Shown here piece after piece: positions 6,389 through 13,910 of a DNA stretch of 64,000 nt. Position 1 is the stretch's first letter. Every line of letters starts with the position of its first letter. Made by a program: the position numbers and the translations under genes. The stretch is from Lacticaseibacillus suibinensis (GTDB taxonomy: Bacteria; Bacillota; Bacilli; Lactobacillales; Lactobacillaceae). Below the pieces are notes generated by a model. The model saw only the letters and a list, made by a program, of their open reading frames with translations. It was not told where the DNA came from and ran no database searches. The stretch covers positions 1 through 64,000 of the forward strand of contig NZ_RHOK01000010.1 of the NCBI RefSeq assembly GCF_003946175.1, read 5' to 3'.

Positions 6389-6636
6389 TGCTTGTTCTCC
6401 TCGTAGTATTCAGGCCCGATGGGACTCACAAGCTCGTCAAAAGTAATATTCATCACCTTGGCACACTCATGAAGCGCTGGCGAGCCAAGCTGGTCAAGCC
6501 TGTCTCGATTGACAAAATTGCTGACTGCCCCGGCCGAATGTCCAATTGCACGTGCGAAGTCCTTAACTTCGATATGGTGCCAGTCTAGATAGTTAAAGAT
6601 CCGCACCGCCGCATTTGCTTTCGGATTATTTTTCAT
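6373..6636 (-). CDS. XRE-like helix-turn-helix phage protein
   Basis: The 87-residue product has a helix-turn-helix around residues 12-60 (FNYLDWHHIEVKDFARAIGH followed by AGAVSNFVNR and CAKVMNITFDELVSP), the arrangement of small XRE/Cro-type DNA-binding proteins. I chose the ATG at 6636 because AAAGGCG precedes it; an ATG at 6651 overlapping the previous stop is also possible. Its target is unknown. It sits in mid-operon rather than in the switch region. Confidence 0.65.
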   Translation of the reverse strand: MKNNPKANAAVRIFNYLDWHHIEVKDFARAIGHSAGAVSNFVNRDRLDQLGSPALHECAKVMNITFDELVSPIGPEYYEENKQWMIS

Positions 6637-6647
6637 AATTTCGCCTT

Positions 6648-6830
6648 TCATGACTCGTAGCCGATTTTCGACACTATAACGGGCTCGCTCAGTGTGATGT
6701 GTACTCTTTGCTTGTCGCTCCGTGCATTACCTCGCTTTGATTGCCGGTTAATCCACTGATAGCAAAGTTCTTTGTATTTTGCCGTGAAGTAAGACTTACC
6801 GCTCTCGAAGCCAATAACTTGATAACTCAT
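6648..6830 (-). CDS. Hypothetical small phage protein
   Basis: A 60-residue basic protein (MSYQVIGFESGKSYFTAKYK, later KRGNARSDKQRVHITLSEP). Start and stop overlap the neighbouring genes by 4 bases each. No family recognised. Confidence 0.6.
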   Translation of the reverse strand: MSYQVIGFESGKSYFTAKYKELCYQWINRQSKRGNARSDKQRVHITLSEPVIVSKIGYES

Positions 6831-7246
6831 AGTTCCTCTACCTCAATTTCTACCCGCGGTGTGTCGCTGTACCACTTGCTGACGTGCATCTCAACGATTT
6901 GGTTGTCGTCTACCCATACAATCCCGGTCAGCGCATCAGACACCGCTTTGTAATAGTTGTCTGTATCCGGTTTAACAGTTGGCCTAATGATGCCGTCCTG
7001 TTTTTGCCGCTTAGTAAGCTTGCTACCGGCTTTTTGAATGCCCCTGTATACTTTCACGCTTATCCTGATAGAACCCGTCATAGGCTCAATATGGAGCTCC
7101 TGCCGTGCAATCTGCTTGACGTACTCCTTGTACGCTTTAGACTTGGGCGGATCATACGTACTTACATACTTTCCTCGCCGAGAAAACCTAGGCCGTCCTT
7201 GAGCAACCGGTTCACCGGGAATAGTTAATTTAACTGCTGGTTGCAT
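6827..7246 (-). CDS. rusA: RusA-type Holliday junction resolvase
   Basis: The 139-residue protein begins LTIPGEPVAQGRPRFSRRGK, the conserved RusA opening, and has the catalytic-site block KPDTDNYYKAVSDALTGIVW followed by VDDNQIV, supplying the conserved aspartates. RusA dimers cut four-way junctions at CC and act in phage recombination and replication. It lies just after the replisome organiser with overlapping ends, the usual siphovirus arrangement. Confidence 0.92.
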   Translation of the reverse strand: MQPAVKLTIPGEPVAQGRPRFSRRGKYVSTYDPPKSKAYKEYVKQIARQELHIEPMTGSIRISVKVYRGIQKAGSKLTKRQKQDGIIRPTVKPDTDNYYKAVSDALTGIVWVDDNQIVEMHVSKWYSDTPRVEIEVEEL

Positions 7247-8126
7247 TTCTACTCCTAAGTTGTTCTAATTCCTTGAGTTGCTCCGCCAGCTCCGCTTTAG
7301 CGTCTGCGCTGACCTCTTGCTTAGGTGCTTTGTAGCCTTCTTGCATCCATTCTGGCGTGGCCTCCTGTCTCGCAGGCGCACGTCTTGAGATGTATGGCCG
7401 GTTAGCCTGCGCCTTCATGGTGTCGTACTTCTCACGCAGCTTAGCGACACTCAAGATATTCGTTTGCCAGAACGTATCAGACTGGCACCAGTCGATCATG
7501 CGATGGATCTTGTCGAATGGTCGCTTGTCGATCTCGTGCATCTTGCGAATGTCATTTGCCCACGCTTGCAGGTTCGGCTTCCTGTGCTCTGGATTGTTGC
7601 TTTTGATTTTCTCCCAGAGGTAGGTCGCTTCGATCAGTTCCGGGGAGTCGTCGGCATATTCCCGCTTGCGGGAATGCTGACTATCTCTTTTATTAGCATT
7701 CTTTGCATTCTTAGCATTCTTGATTGTTGTCACTGGGTTGTCAGTGGATTGTCGTTGGGTTGTCATTGGGTTGTCACTGCTCTGATATTGAGGGTAGTTA
7801 ACTACAGTAATGACGCTGTATTTGTTGTTTGACTTGATTGTCAACATGCCTTCATTTTCAAATCGTTTTACCCAGCGCCAGACCTTTCGCCATGCCACTT
7901 GATTGTCACGAGGTACCCCGTTGTTGAACTCAAACGCCAATGCGTGGGCTCCCGTGACCAGTTGACCGCTTGTCACGTCCACCTGCTGACCGTTAAATAG
8001 GAAACGATTGCCATCGTGAGATGCCTTCATCAAAATTAACAGCCATAGCTTTAACTGATTTGCGTCAGTCCATACGAAGGACTGGCGTATTTTCCGATAT
8101 ACCTTGATCCAGCCTCCGTCTGCCAT
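7230..8126 (-). CDS. Phage replisome organiser (DnaD-like)
   Basis: The 298-residue protein has a winged-helix N-terminus (GWIKVYRKIRQSFVWTDANQ to about residue 115, with LVTGAHALAFEF and RWVKRFENEGMLTI). Next comes a low-complexity linker encoded by DNA repeats, then a C-terminal part (WANDIRKMHEIDKRPFDKIH, FWQTNILSVAKLREKYD) like the DnaD/DnaB2 helicase-loading domain. Such proteins bind the phage origin and recruit the host helicase machinery. The iterons at 7694-7779 lie inside this gene, as expected for an origin bound by its own product. Confidence 0.85.
   Translation of the reverse strand: MADGGWIKVYRKIRQSFVWTDANQLKLWLLILMKASHDGNRFLFNGQQVDVTSGQLVTGAHALAFEFNNGVPRDNQVAWRKVWRWVKRFENEGMLTIKSNNKYSVITVVNYPQYQSSDNPMTTQRQSTDNPVTTIKNAKNAKNANKRDSQHSRKREYADDSPELIEATYLWEKIKSNNPEHRKPNLQAWANDIRKMHEIDKRPFDKIHRMIDWCQSDTFWQTNILSVAKLREKYDTMKAQANRPYISRRAPARQEATPEWMQEGYKAPKQEVSADAKAELAEQLKELEQLRSRNATSS
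7694..7779. repeat. Iteron cluster, probable phage replication origin
   Basis: Five tandem 11-bp units of the form TTGTCANTGGG run from 7727 to 7779 (the last truncated to 9 bp). Beside them three copies of an A/T-rich unit GCATTCTT lie at about 7696-7720. An 11-bp period is not a multiple of three, so conservation is at the DNA level rather than imposed by the protein. Iterons plus an AT-rich stretch inside the replisome-organiser gene is the known arrangement of lactococcal and lactobacillus phage origins. Confidence 0.75.
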
Positions 8127-8140
8127 GTAATCACCTCAAT

Positions 8141-8536
8141 CTAGAAGGGAAGGCCATCATCATCTGCGACGTTTGCTGGCTGGCTACTGTTGGTTGGTGC
8201 TTGGTTAGCCGCCTGAGACCTCGGTTCAAGCAACGCGAAGTTCTCAACGACGACCTCAGTCACATACACTTTCTGGCCCTCTTTGTTGTCGTACGTGCGC
8301 GTTTGAATATGCCCCTCTACGCCAACGAGCGAACCCTTATGCGTGAATTTGGAGAAGTTTTCAGCACTCTTGCGCCAAACCACACAGTTGATGAAGTCGC
8401 TCTCTCGTTCGCCTTGTTGATTCGTAAACTGGCGGCTAACTGCCAGCGTGAACTGGGCTACAGCGGTCTCACCTTGCGTGTATTTCAATTCGGCATTACG
8501 GGTCAGACGACCCGTCAGTGATACGTTATTAATCAT
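8141..8536 (-). CDS. ssb: Single-stranded DNA-binding protein
   Basis: A 131-residue SSB: the opening [20 protein letters not shown], the OB-fold core ([40 protein letters not shown]) and an acidic tip DDDGLPF that binds partner proteins. It is phage encoded, placed between the recombination and replication genes. About 104 residues of OB fold and a short glutamine/proline-rich tail are typical for phage copies. Confidence 0.95.
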   Translation of the reverse strand: MINNVSLTGRLTRNAELKYTQGETAVAQFTLAVSRQFTNQQGERESDFINCVVWRKSAENFSKFTHKGSLVGVEGHIQTRTYDNKEGQKVYVTEVVVENFALLEPRSQAANQAPTNSSQPANVADDDGLPF

Positions 8537-8538
8537 TA

Positions 8539-9225
8539 CTAATTCCTCCCATCAAATTTTTCGAATTGTTTTCTCGTATTGAGCCGGAGACTGACTAACG
8601 TTTCTTCGTCCAGTTTCACCGGCTTTATCTTGTAGAAATCCATAAACCAATTGATGCCTTTTTGGTGCCGAATTGTGTGATGCACTCGGCAAAGCGGCAT
8701 AAACTTGTATAGCCGGTTGTCTACGTCATTGCGGTTGCGTCCTGCTCCAAGCGGCGGCTCGTGGTCAATATCCGCATGCTTACCACAGATCACACACAGG
8801 CGATGTTTAAGACACTGCATCATCAGGGGATAGTCGTCTGGTATTGAGTCCATATGTTTGGTGCTCCATGGCAAGCCGTGGTCAAAGCCAAACGTGATAA
8901 CATAGCTCAGGTACTCACTGGCTTTACTCATCGAACAATTAGACATTGAGAAATATTCGGACCCCGTTTCAGCCATGTAGAACGCCTTAGTCCAGGCCTC
9001 CATCTCAAGTGGTGAATACCCCGTGTATAGCGCATAATCGTTGATCAGTGCCCATATCTTCTTACGCTGGTCAGGGCTGATACTCCGTCCGTCTTCAACC
9101 TCAACGGCGACACTTGGCTTCTTGCCGTTCGCAAGTTGATGTAACCGCAGTGTGTCAGGCATTTTGTTTAGCCTGACAGTAAGCTCATCACCGCTCAGCT
9201 TTTCAATGCTCCCGTTGAGTAGCAA
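8539..9225 (-). CDS. Putative HNH nuclease (HNHc_6 type)
   Basis: The C-terminal half carries [20 protein letters not shown] and later [12 protein letters not shown], the cysteine/histidine pattern of an HNH nuclease; the N-terminal half includes [20 protein letters not shown]. Proteins of this build lie between ERF or Sak annealing genes and SSB in many Firmicute phages and are thought to act in recombination. I chose TTG at 9225, 4 bases after the ERF stop and with GGGGTGATC before it, giving about 228 residues; earlier in-frame codons lie inside the ERF gene. Confidence 0.8.
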   Translation of the reverse strand: MLLNGSIEKLSGDELTVRLNKMPDTLRLHQLANGKKPSVAVEVEDGRSISPDQRKKIWALINDYALYTGYSPLEMEAWTKAFYMAETGSEYFSMSNCSMSKASEYLSYVITFGFDHGLPWSTKHMDSIPDDYPLMMQCLKHRLCVICGKHADIDHEPPLGAGRNRNDVDNRLYKFMPLCRVHHTIRHQKGINWFMDFYKIKPVKLDEETLVSLRLNTRKQFEKFDGRN

Positions 9226-9229
9226 ACGA

Positions 9230-9901
9230 TCACCCCGTAATCTTGCTGAGTGCAATCTTTAACTTACCGAGTTCAGCCTCAGATAACTCAGTGAACCTTG
9301 TTGTGACTCCAGCAGAACTGGCAATACTCTTGTAGAGATCATTCGGCTGGGAACCGTCTTTCACCGCGAAGTCAGCCAGCAATTGCCTGAACGTGGCCCT
9401 ATCTTGCGCAGACGCAACGGGAGCATTTGTCTTGTCTGTTGAACGTGGACTTTCGTCAGCATCTCCATCTGTTTCTTGATCGCTAATGTTAAATAACTGC
9501 TTATAGAAGTTCTTCTGCGCAGCCGTGGCGGCCTTCATCATCGCTTTCTCAGCGGTATCTTGGCCGCTGCCAAGCATTGATCCGTGCAACGTTTCGTGAC
9601 CGTCTGTGATGTCATAACGGCCAAGTACGTCAACATAATGGTTGCTTCCTTTACGCCCCTGCCGATCTTCCTGATTGAGCATTTCGTATGAAGGAATGAT
9701 CATTAACCCGGTTGCTTCTAGCGCCGGCTTTACCGCGGCCTTAATGGCGGCTTCAGACTGAAACCGGTAGTTATTGAATGAATTCTCGCCATCTTTGGCC
9801 ACAGGTTTAATCATCTTGCTTGCCATCACAAGCTTCTGGACAATATTTAGTCCCTTCTGTTCAGACATTTCTTGAGTGGCTTCCTGCTTATCTTCTGCCA
9901 T
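9230..9901 (-). CDS. erf: ERF family single-strand annealing protein
   Basis: The 223-residue protein has the ERF core: MIKPVAKDGENSFNNYRFQS, AAIKAAVKPALEATGLMIIP, then DITDGHETLHGSMLGSGQDT and AEKAMMKAATAAQKNFYKQL. ERF proteins anneal complementary strands during phage circularisation and RecA-independent recombination. It is next to Gp157, HNH, SSB and RusA, which together form the recombination module. The variable C-terminus (about residues 145-223) is family typical. Confidence 0.93.
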   Translation of the reverse strand: MAEDKQEATQEMSEQKGLNIVQKLVMASKMIKPVAKDGENSFNNYRFQSEAAIKAAVKPALEATGLMIIPSYEMLNQEDRQGRKGSNHYVDVLGRYDITDGHETLHGSMLGSGQDTAEKAMMKAATAAQKNFYKQLFNISDQETDGDADESPRSTDKTNAPVASAQDRATFRQLLADFAVKDGSQPNDLYKSIASSAGVTTRFTELSEAELGKLKIALSKITG

Positions 9902-10387
9902 CTACCGCACCCCCAGTGACACGTTTTCGACCAGCCGTGCGTTCGGTACGTCACGGCCAGATTGCAATGCTTTCTTCAAGTCGGCTTTGTTGACCGCCAA
10001 CGTGGTCTTAATGAACTCCTGCGGCAGTTGGTTCGGGTCTTCTGGTGCTTGCACGCTGACTGTCCGCCGTGTGTAGATGGTGAACAGGGGCGTCTTGATG
10101 TGTTCGTGCCCGGTTTCAACCATTGCCTGCACTAGCCGTTGCTTAATCGTATTAGCATTGTTATTGAAGCTAGATCTGCGTTCTTGCAGACGCTTGATTT
10201 CGGCGTCAATCTCTTTGACGTCCGCGTCAATTGATTTGTAAACCTTGACATAGCCGACTGCCTTGTCTTCAAAGTCACCCTCAACCATTTCCATCGTGTC
10301 AGCAATCGCTTGTGGATCAGCGTTGCCGCTTTCTGCTTGTCGTTGTAGGCTGGTCAATTTATCTGTTAGGTCGTATAATATGTTCAT
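9902..10387 (-). CDS. Siphovirus Gp157 family protein
   Basis: The 161-residue protein has the Gp157 pattern: a helical coiled-coil middle (KVYKSIDADVKEIDAEIKRL, RRSSFNNNANTIKQRLVQAM) then HIKTPLFTIYTRRTVSVQ and IPKEF-like LPQEFIKTTLAVNKADLKKA. Gp157 in Streptococcus thermophilus phages was linked to phage resistance. It is regularly found directly before ERF or Sak, as here. Confidence 0.88.
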   Translation of the reverse strand: MNILYDLTDKLTSLQRQAESGNADPQAIADTMEMVEGDFEDKAVGYVKVYKSIDADVKEIDAEIKRLQERRSSFNNNANTIKQRLVQAMVETGHEHIKTPLFTIYTRRTVSVQAPEDPNQLPQEFIKTTLAVNKADLKKALQSGRDVPNARLVENVSLGVR

Positions 10388-10404
10388 ACCCCTTGGTTTC
10401 CTTT

Positions 10405-10629
10405 CTAGTCGTTGGCCTGAATGCCGGCGGCTTTTTGCGTGTCTTCAAGCAATTCACGGCGCTTGCTTTCGTTCATGTTCACAACCTGCGTATACACGCC
10501 AATCGCTTCAGAAAGCTTGCCGACTGCGTATGGATTGTCGCCATTTGACTCACCAACGTCTGCCTTAGCATTGCTGACATTGTCTAGTAGCACTTGCATG
10601 ATTTCTTGCGGTGTTAAGTACACAATCAT
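10405..10629 (-). CDS. Hypothetical phage protein
   Basis: A 74-residue protein (LTPQEIMQVLLDNVSNAKAD, later NMNESKRRELLEDTQKAAGI), predicted mostly helical. Its ATG overlaps the stop of the upstream 44-residue gene. It is commonly seen before Gp157 in lactobacillus phages, but I do not recognise a named family. Confidence 0.7.
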   Translation of the reverse strand: MIVYLTPQEIMQVLLDNVSNAKADVGESNGDNPYAVGKLSEAIGVYTQVVNMNESKRRELLEDTQKAAGIQAND

Positions 10630-10760
10630 TTCGTTTCACCTTCCTTCATGGTTTCCTGCATCTTCATCCACGCTAGTTTCTCCATCCATTCGTATCCGTT
10701 GCCGCGAATAATCGCTAGGTTCCTGATGCGGCGCAGGCGTTCATATGTGCTAAGGTTCAT
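10626..10760 (-). CDS. Small basic phage protein (44 residues)
   Basis: The ATG at 10760 opens MNLSTYERLRRIRNLAIIRG and the product ends MQETMKEGETK; the TGA overlaps the next ATG. It overlaps the end of the upstream gene by 11 bases. Helical and basic at the N-terminus; function unknown. Confidence 0.6.
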   Translation of the reverse strand: MNLSTYERLRRIRNLAIIRGNGYEWMEKLAWMKMQETMKEGETK

Positions 10761-10950
10761 AGTCTGTCGCCCCCAGTTCGTCGCGTACATAGTCTTCCAG
10801 TTCGTCTAGCAGAACCAGTTCGCCGTGGAAGTCGAGATAGTCGCGGCTTTCATCGATCGGGTTGCCCTTCCAGTCTTCAAACTGTTGCGGATCCCCTTCG
10901 GCTTCGTGCTGGCGTGATAGTTCAGCCTCGCGGAATTGATCGCGCATCAT
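10750..10950 (-). CDS. Hypothetical acidic phage protein
   Basis: A 66-residue acidic protein (MMRDQFREAELSRQHEAEGD, ending VRDELGATDYEP), tightly overlapped by both neighbours. No family recognised. Confidence 0.62.
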   Translation of the reverse strand: MMRDQFREAELSRQHEAEGDPQQFEDWKGNPIDESRDYLDFHGELVLLDELEDYVRDELGATDYEP

Positions 10951-11060
10951 TCGAAGTACCCCCTTGGATCACGTATGAAGTAACCGATCATGAGCGCCAT
11001 GATAACCGCCGGAATGGCCCGCGGGTATGATAATACAAATTCGATGAGTTGTTGCATCAT
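10947..11060 (-). CDS. Small phage membrane protein (37 residues)
   Basis: An ATG at 11060 (or the adjacent one at 11057) opens MQQLIEFVLSYPRAIPAVIM followed by ALMIGYFIRDPRGYFE, a single membrane span. It overlaps the DUF771 stop and the next start by 4 bases each, so it is translationally coupled. Function unknown. Confidence 0.62.
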   Translation of the reverse strand: MMQQLIEFVLSYPRAIPAVIMALMIGYFIRDPRGYFE

Positions 11061-11371
11061 GACTTAGCCTCCTTTGCTATGTTGCGGAACTCTTTCCGCA
11101 TGAACTCGCTGAACGCCAGCGGTTCGAACCGCCAGCCCATCTGGCCATGGTAGTTGAATGCGAACCCGTCAAGTTGTCGTTGGAACCGCGGCTGGTTGAG
11201 GATGTGCTCGCTCAGCCAGGTTGGCGTGATGCCATAGCGTTCTTGCACTTCCTTCGCTGACCACCAGCGGCGGTAGTCAGGTTCGTGCTTAAGATGGTCG
11301 GCAACGGCTCTATCCACGGCTGTTTTGATTGCCTCCTGAATTAATGGCATCAGGTCTAATGTGGGTGGCAT
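11057..11371 (-). CDS. DUF771 family phage protein
   Basis: A 104-residue protein with the DUF771 pattern: YRRWWSAKEVQERYGITPTW (a MerR/excisionase-like winged helix), then FNYHGQMGWRFEPLAFSEFM. DUF771 proteins are early-operon proteins of lactococcal and lactobacillus phages and are probably DNA binding. Its position behind the antirepressor segment is usual. Confidence 0.85.
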   Translation of the reverse strand: MPPTLDLMPLIQEAIKTAVDRAVADHLKHEPDYRRWWSAKEVQERYGITPTWLSEHILNQPRFQRQLDGFAFNYHGQMGWRFEPLAFSEFMRKEFRNIAKEAKS

Positions 11372-11389
11372 ATCTGATGCCTCCTTTTT

Positions 11390-11403
11390 GTGAGATAATT
11401 CAC
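11390..11403 (+). promoter_or_regulatory. Candidate promoter for the rightward mini-gene at 11423
   Basis: GTGAGATAATTCAC is an inverted repeat (GTGA/TCAC) around a GATAAT that could serve as a -10 box, 20 bases before the start of an opposing small gene. No good -35 is seen. The same design recurs at 12284 and 13419. Confidence 0.4.
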
Positions 11404-11422
11404 CTCGAAAGGAGGTGATAAA

Positions 11423-11671
11423 ATGAAACTCGATTCTAATAAGTTGACTGCTATCATCGAGACCATTAACGATGACATCTACGCCACAGATTTAACGACG
11501 GAGAAACTGCAAGAACGTGTGGCCGACTATACCGATGATGATGGCAAAATTGGTATAGGTGACTTCGCACAATGGATGATGCAGGAGAGCCGCGACTATA
11601 CGACGATTTACACTCGCCGTCTTATAGAAGCCCTCGCCGACGCCGGTTATTTGCACGACCCTGACGCGTGA
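11423..11671 (+). CDS. Small acidic phage protein encoded against the early operon
   Basis: The ATG follows a near-perfect AAAGGAGGTGATAAA. The 82-residue product (MKLDSNKLTAIIETINDDIY, later IGIGDFAQWMMQESRDYTTI) is acidic and helical. It is transcribed rightward, opposite to the surrounding early genes, and its last 50 bases overlap the end of a leftward gene. Family unknown. Being outside the lytic operon it may be made in the lysogen. Confidence 0.7.
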   Translation: MKLDSNKLTAIIETINDDIYATDLTTEKLQERVADYTDDDGKIGIGDFAQWMMQESRDYTTIYTRRLIEALADAGYLHDPDA

Positions 11672-11774
11672 TATATTTTGCCAACTTGTTTGCTTCTTCG
11701 TGCTCCTCGCTACCGTAAATAGCTTGGAGCACTTTTTTAATCTCATCTGTGGTACCTTCAATTGTCAGTTTCAT
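11622..11774 (-). CDS. Small phage protein (50 residues)
   Basis: The ATG at 11774 has an AAGGAGGCC site. The product begins MKLTIEGTTDEIKKVLQAIY and continues GSEEHEEANKLAKYITRQGR with an arginine-rich end. Small early-phage proteins with this opening are common in lactobacillus phages. Its 3' end is antisense to the last 50 bases of the rightward gene at 11423-11671. Confidence 0.65.
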   Translation of the reverse strand: MKLTIEGTTDEIKKVLQAIYGSEEHEEANKLAKYITRQGRANNRRRRGLL

Positions 11775-11795
11775 CTATACGGCCTCCTTAATTGA

Positions 11796-12242
11796 CTACT
11801 TCCACTCCTGGGCAAGCTTCGCAGCTCGATCGTCATATAGGGCCAAGAACTCATCCCTAAATTTCGAGTACGCCTCTCGTACTGTCGCGATGTCAGCGCG
11901 TGTAACCAGTCCATTCTTCGTTTCTCCGACTACCGCAAGCGCTAAGAAACGAAGCTTGTCATGCAGTTCTTTTGCACTAAATCCATCATTTCTAATAATG
12001 TTCCCGTCATCATATTGATGCCTGCTATAAACCGAACCAGGTACTCCGAATCGGTCTTTGGGCATTCCGTGGCGCTTGTTGATTGTTGCAATGTCGTTTG
12101 TGTCTACCGCAATCCCAGTAAATAACGTGTTCGCTGTGAAACCGGTGGGCTGTCGGATAGCCTCGGCAACACGTTGTCGGATAAGTTCTTCCAAGTCATG
12201 CCGCGACACAGTGATTAGGTCGCCGACGTTTTTGTCTATCAT
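11796..12242 (-). CDS. Hypothetical phage protein
   Basis: A 148-residue protein (MIDKNVGDLITVSRHDLEEL, middle DIATINKRHGMPKDRFGVPG, ending KFRDEFLALYDDRAAKLAQE). The ATG has an AGAAGGAGAAAA site. The first part looks helical with basic residues, possibly nucleic-acid binding, but I do not recognise the family. Confidence 0.68.
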   Translation of the reverse strand: MIDKNVGDLITVSRHDLEELIRQRVAEAIRQPTGFTANTLFTGIAVDTNDIATINKRHGMPKDRFGVPGSVYSRHQYDDGNIIRNDGFSAKELHDKLRFLALAVVGETKNGLVTRADIATVREAYSKFRDEFLALYDDRAAKLAQEWK

Positions 12243-12283
12243 TTTTATTTTCTCCTTCTAGAATGGTTGCGCTTACTTCATTA

Positions 12284-12299
12284 GTGAGATAATAGTCAC
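12284..12299 (+). promoter_or_regulatory. Candidate promoter for the rightward zinc-ribbon gene
   Basis: GTGAGATAATAGTCAC is a GTGA/TCAC inverted repeat centred on GATAAT, 26 bases before the start at 12325. It is nearly identical to the element at 11390. Confidence 0.4.
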
Positions 12300-12324
12300 A
12301 TCTCAAACAAAGGAGGCGAATTTC

Positions 12325-12462
12325 ATGTATCATACTGGCGATAAACCGGGTGCCGGCAATTATAAGTGCACCAACTGTGGCGAGATCATCACTCTCGACC
12401 AGTCTTCGGACACGCTTCCACCATGTCCGTCGTGCAACGGCACTAATTGGGTAAAGCTTTAA
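12325..12462 (+). CDS. Small zinc-ribbon protein (45 residues), rightward
   Basis: ATG at 12325 with an AAAGGAGGCG site. Two CxxC pairs (YKCTNCGEII and PPCPSCNGTNW) make a rubredoxin-like zinc ribbon with hardly any other sequence. It opposes the early operon and has its own terminator just after the stop. Short zinc-ribbon proteins of this type occur in phages and hosts; function unknown. Confidence 0.75.
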   Translation: MYHTGDKPGAGNYKCTNCGEIITLDQSSDTLPPCPSCNGTNWVKL

Positions 12463-12471
12463 TCAGTAATG

Positions 12472-12494
12472 AGGTGGCCTAAGCCACCTTTTTG
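12472..12494 (+). terminator. Terminator after the zinc-ribbon gene
   Basis: AGGTGGC CTAA GCCACCT followed by TTTTTGTG, right after the TAA. The hairpin overlaps the stop codon of the convergent 37-residue gene, so it is also read in the leftward message. Confidence 0.8.
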
Positions 12495-12592
12495 TGTTGG
12501 ACGAATAAGCACTTACCAAAAATCATGATCCACCGGCAGGTATACTTGCCTTTGCGATTGGAATAGTTAGTCTTGAAAAATCCTGTTTTCAT
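12479..12592 (-). CDS. Small basic phage protein (37 residues)
   Basis: ATG 12592 is preceded by AAGGAGGCAATTAAT. The product is MKTGFFKTNYSNRKGKYTCR followed by WIMIFGKCLFVQHKKVA, a basic short protein of a type repeatedly found before antirepressor genes in lactobacillus phages. Function unknown. Confidence 0.6.
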   Translation of the reverse strand: MKTGFFKTNYSNRKGKYTCRWIMIFGKCLFVQHKKVA

Positions 12593-12605
12593 ATTAATTG
12601 CCTCC

Positions 12606-13385
12606 TTAGGCTGTTTGTGGTTCGTTAGTCTGTAGAAACTTGTTGATAAAATACTGCTGACCTTTGCCGGTTACCTTTGGGGTCTTCTGAACTGTTACAT
12701 GGCCGTCCGAGTGACTGATCGCCGTTTCCTTGACCTCGAACAAGCCTAGCTCCATCGCTCGTTGTGTCGGCGAGTTATAGTCAGCACCAATCCGTTTGAT
12801 CAGATAACCTTTTTCACGTAACCAGGCGAACAACCGCTTGGCACCAATATCAATGCCGTTCTGTTTGAGCACCTTGGCAAGATCACCGACCAAGATAGTT
12901 GTGTGACTGGTGGCTACCGCGTCTGCGAACAACGCTTTGGGCTTCATCGTCTCGTTATCGGCCGTAAGTGCCGCCGTCTTGGCTTGCTCGTCCTTGAGCT
13001 GAGTTGCCAAGCCGATGATGAAGTCTGGATTGAGGATTGCTTTCTCAATCGTCTCAGGCGTCATATATGCACCATGCTTGCGGATTGATGGGAGGACTTC
13101 TGACGTAACCCAATGCTTGAACTCTTTTGCGTTCGGAAGCTTGCTTAAGAGAACTAAGCTATACAGGCCGGACTCGTTGATGACGGTCATCATTCGGTCC
13201 TGACCTGAGGTACTGATTTGGTACTTCAGCCTGTCTTCAGCGTCAACATGTGCATTGATGTCCCGGCTACCGTTTTGATAGCCAAGCACCTCGGCGACAT
13301 CTTTGCCGACAAACATTGGTTGATTGTCGACCAACACGGTGCGAACCTGTTGCCCGTGAAAATCAAACAGTTGTGGTTCATTCAA
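12606..13385 (-). CDS. Phage antirepressor (Bro-N plus KilAC/ANT)
   Basis: The 259-residue protein has an N-terminal Bro domain (FVGKDVAEVLGYQNGSRDIN, INESGLYSLVLLSKLPNAKE, HWVTSEVLPSIRKHGAYM). A C-terminal KilAC domain follows (VGDLAKVLKQNGIDIGAKRL, FAWLREKGYLIKRIGADYNS, PTQRAMELGLFEVKE). Antirepressors of this design counter the CI-type repressor or regulate early genes during induction. It is among the first genes transcribed from the leftward promoter. Confidence 0.93.
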   Translation of the reverse strand: MNEPQLFDFHGQQVRTVLVDNQPMFVGKDVAEVLGYQNGSRDINAHVDAEDRLKYQISTSGQDRMMTVINESGLYSLVLLSKLPNAKEFKHWVTSEVLPSIRKHGAYMTPETIEKAILNPDFIIGLATQLKDEQAKTAALTADNETMKPKALFADAVATSHTTILVGDLAKVLKQNGIDIGAKRLFAWLREKGYLIKRIGADYNSPTQRAMELGLFEVKETAISHSDGHVTVQKTPKVTGKGQQYFINKFLQTNEPQTA

Positions 13386-13418
13386 TTTGTTTCCTTCTTT
13401 CTTTTGGCCTCCCCTTGG

Positions 13419-13429
13419 CAGATAATCTG
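13419..13429 (+). promoter_or_regulatory. Candidate promoter for the rightward membrane-protein gene
   Basis: CAGATAATCTG is an inverted repeat centred on GATAAT, 20 bases before the ATG at 13449. It repeats the GATAAT-in-palindrome design seen at 11390 and 12284, with different arms. Confidence 0.35.
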
Positions 13430-13448
13430 GTGGGAAGGAGGTGAAAAA

Positions 13449-13910
13449 ATGGATTGGTCAAAATGGATTTCAGCAATCGCCTTAGTCATCAGTTTTCTCG
13501 CACTGTCTGTGCCGTTATATCGTTCGCGGCAATCGGCAAAAATTAAAGAAATTATCACCATTCCAACGCTTGAAAACGCCACGTGGGCATACGTTGTCGT
13601 TGCGAATTATTCAACAACATCGCTTTCAATTTATGGCGCAACGTTGAACGGGGTGCGCTTGTATCGCCACAAGCACTATTTTGCCGACAGGCCCGACGAG
13701 GGTAAACAATACTCAAGCGAGTTCCCAGTGAAAATTGCACCGCAGAGTTCTGACGGCCTTCTGTTAGAATTTGTAAATCGCGAAAAAGTTGCGTTCGATA
13801 GAACGGCTGAAATTGAATTGGTGCTCTTTGGAAATAGCGGAAACGTTAAGGCGAATTTGGTTATAAACCAAAGTAAGCTAACACCAGAGATAGCACTGAG
13901 AGAAATATAG
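13449..13910 (+). CDS. Single-span membrane protein of unknown function, rightward (phage cargo)
   Basis: The ATG follows GGAAGGAGGTGAAAAA. The 153-residue protein has one N-terminal membrane segment (about residues 5-25, SAIALVISFLALSVPLYRSR) and a beta-rich remainder (ATWAYVVVANYSTTSLSIYG, GLLLEFVNREKVAFDRTAEI). It is transcribed against the early operon between antirepressor and Cro-like genes. Placement and membrane anchoring would suit superinfection exclusion, but no known exclusion family is recognised and this is inference. Its last 50 bases overlap the leftward 30-residue gene. Confidence 0.7.
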   Translation: MDWSKWISAIALVISFLALSVPLYRSRQSAKIKEIITIPTLENATWAYVVVANYSTTSLSIYGATLNGVRLYRHKHYFADRPDEGKQYSSEFPVKIAPQSSDGLLLEFVNREKVAFDRTAEIELVLFGNSGNVKANLVINQSKLTPEIALREI

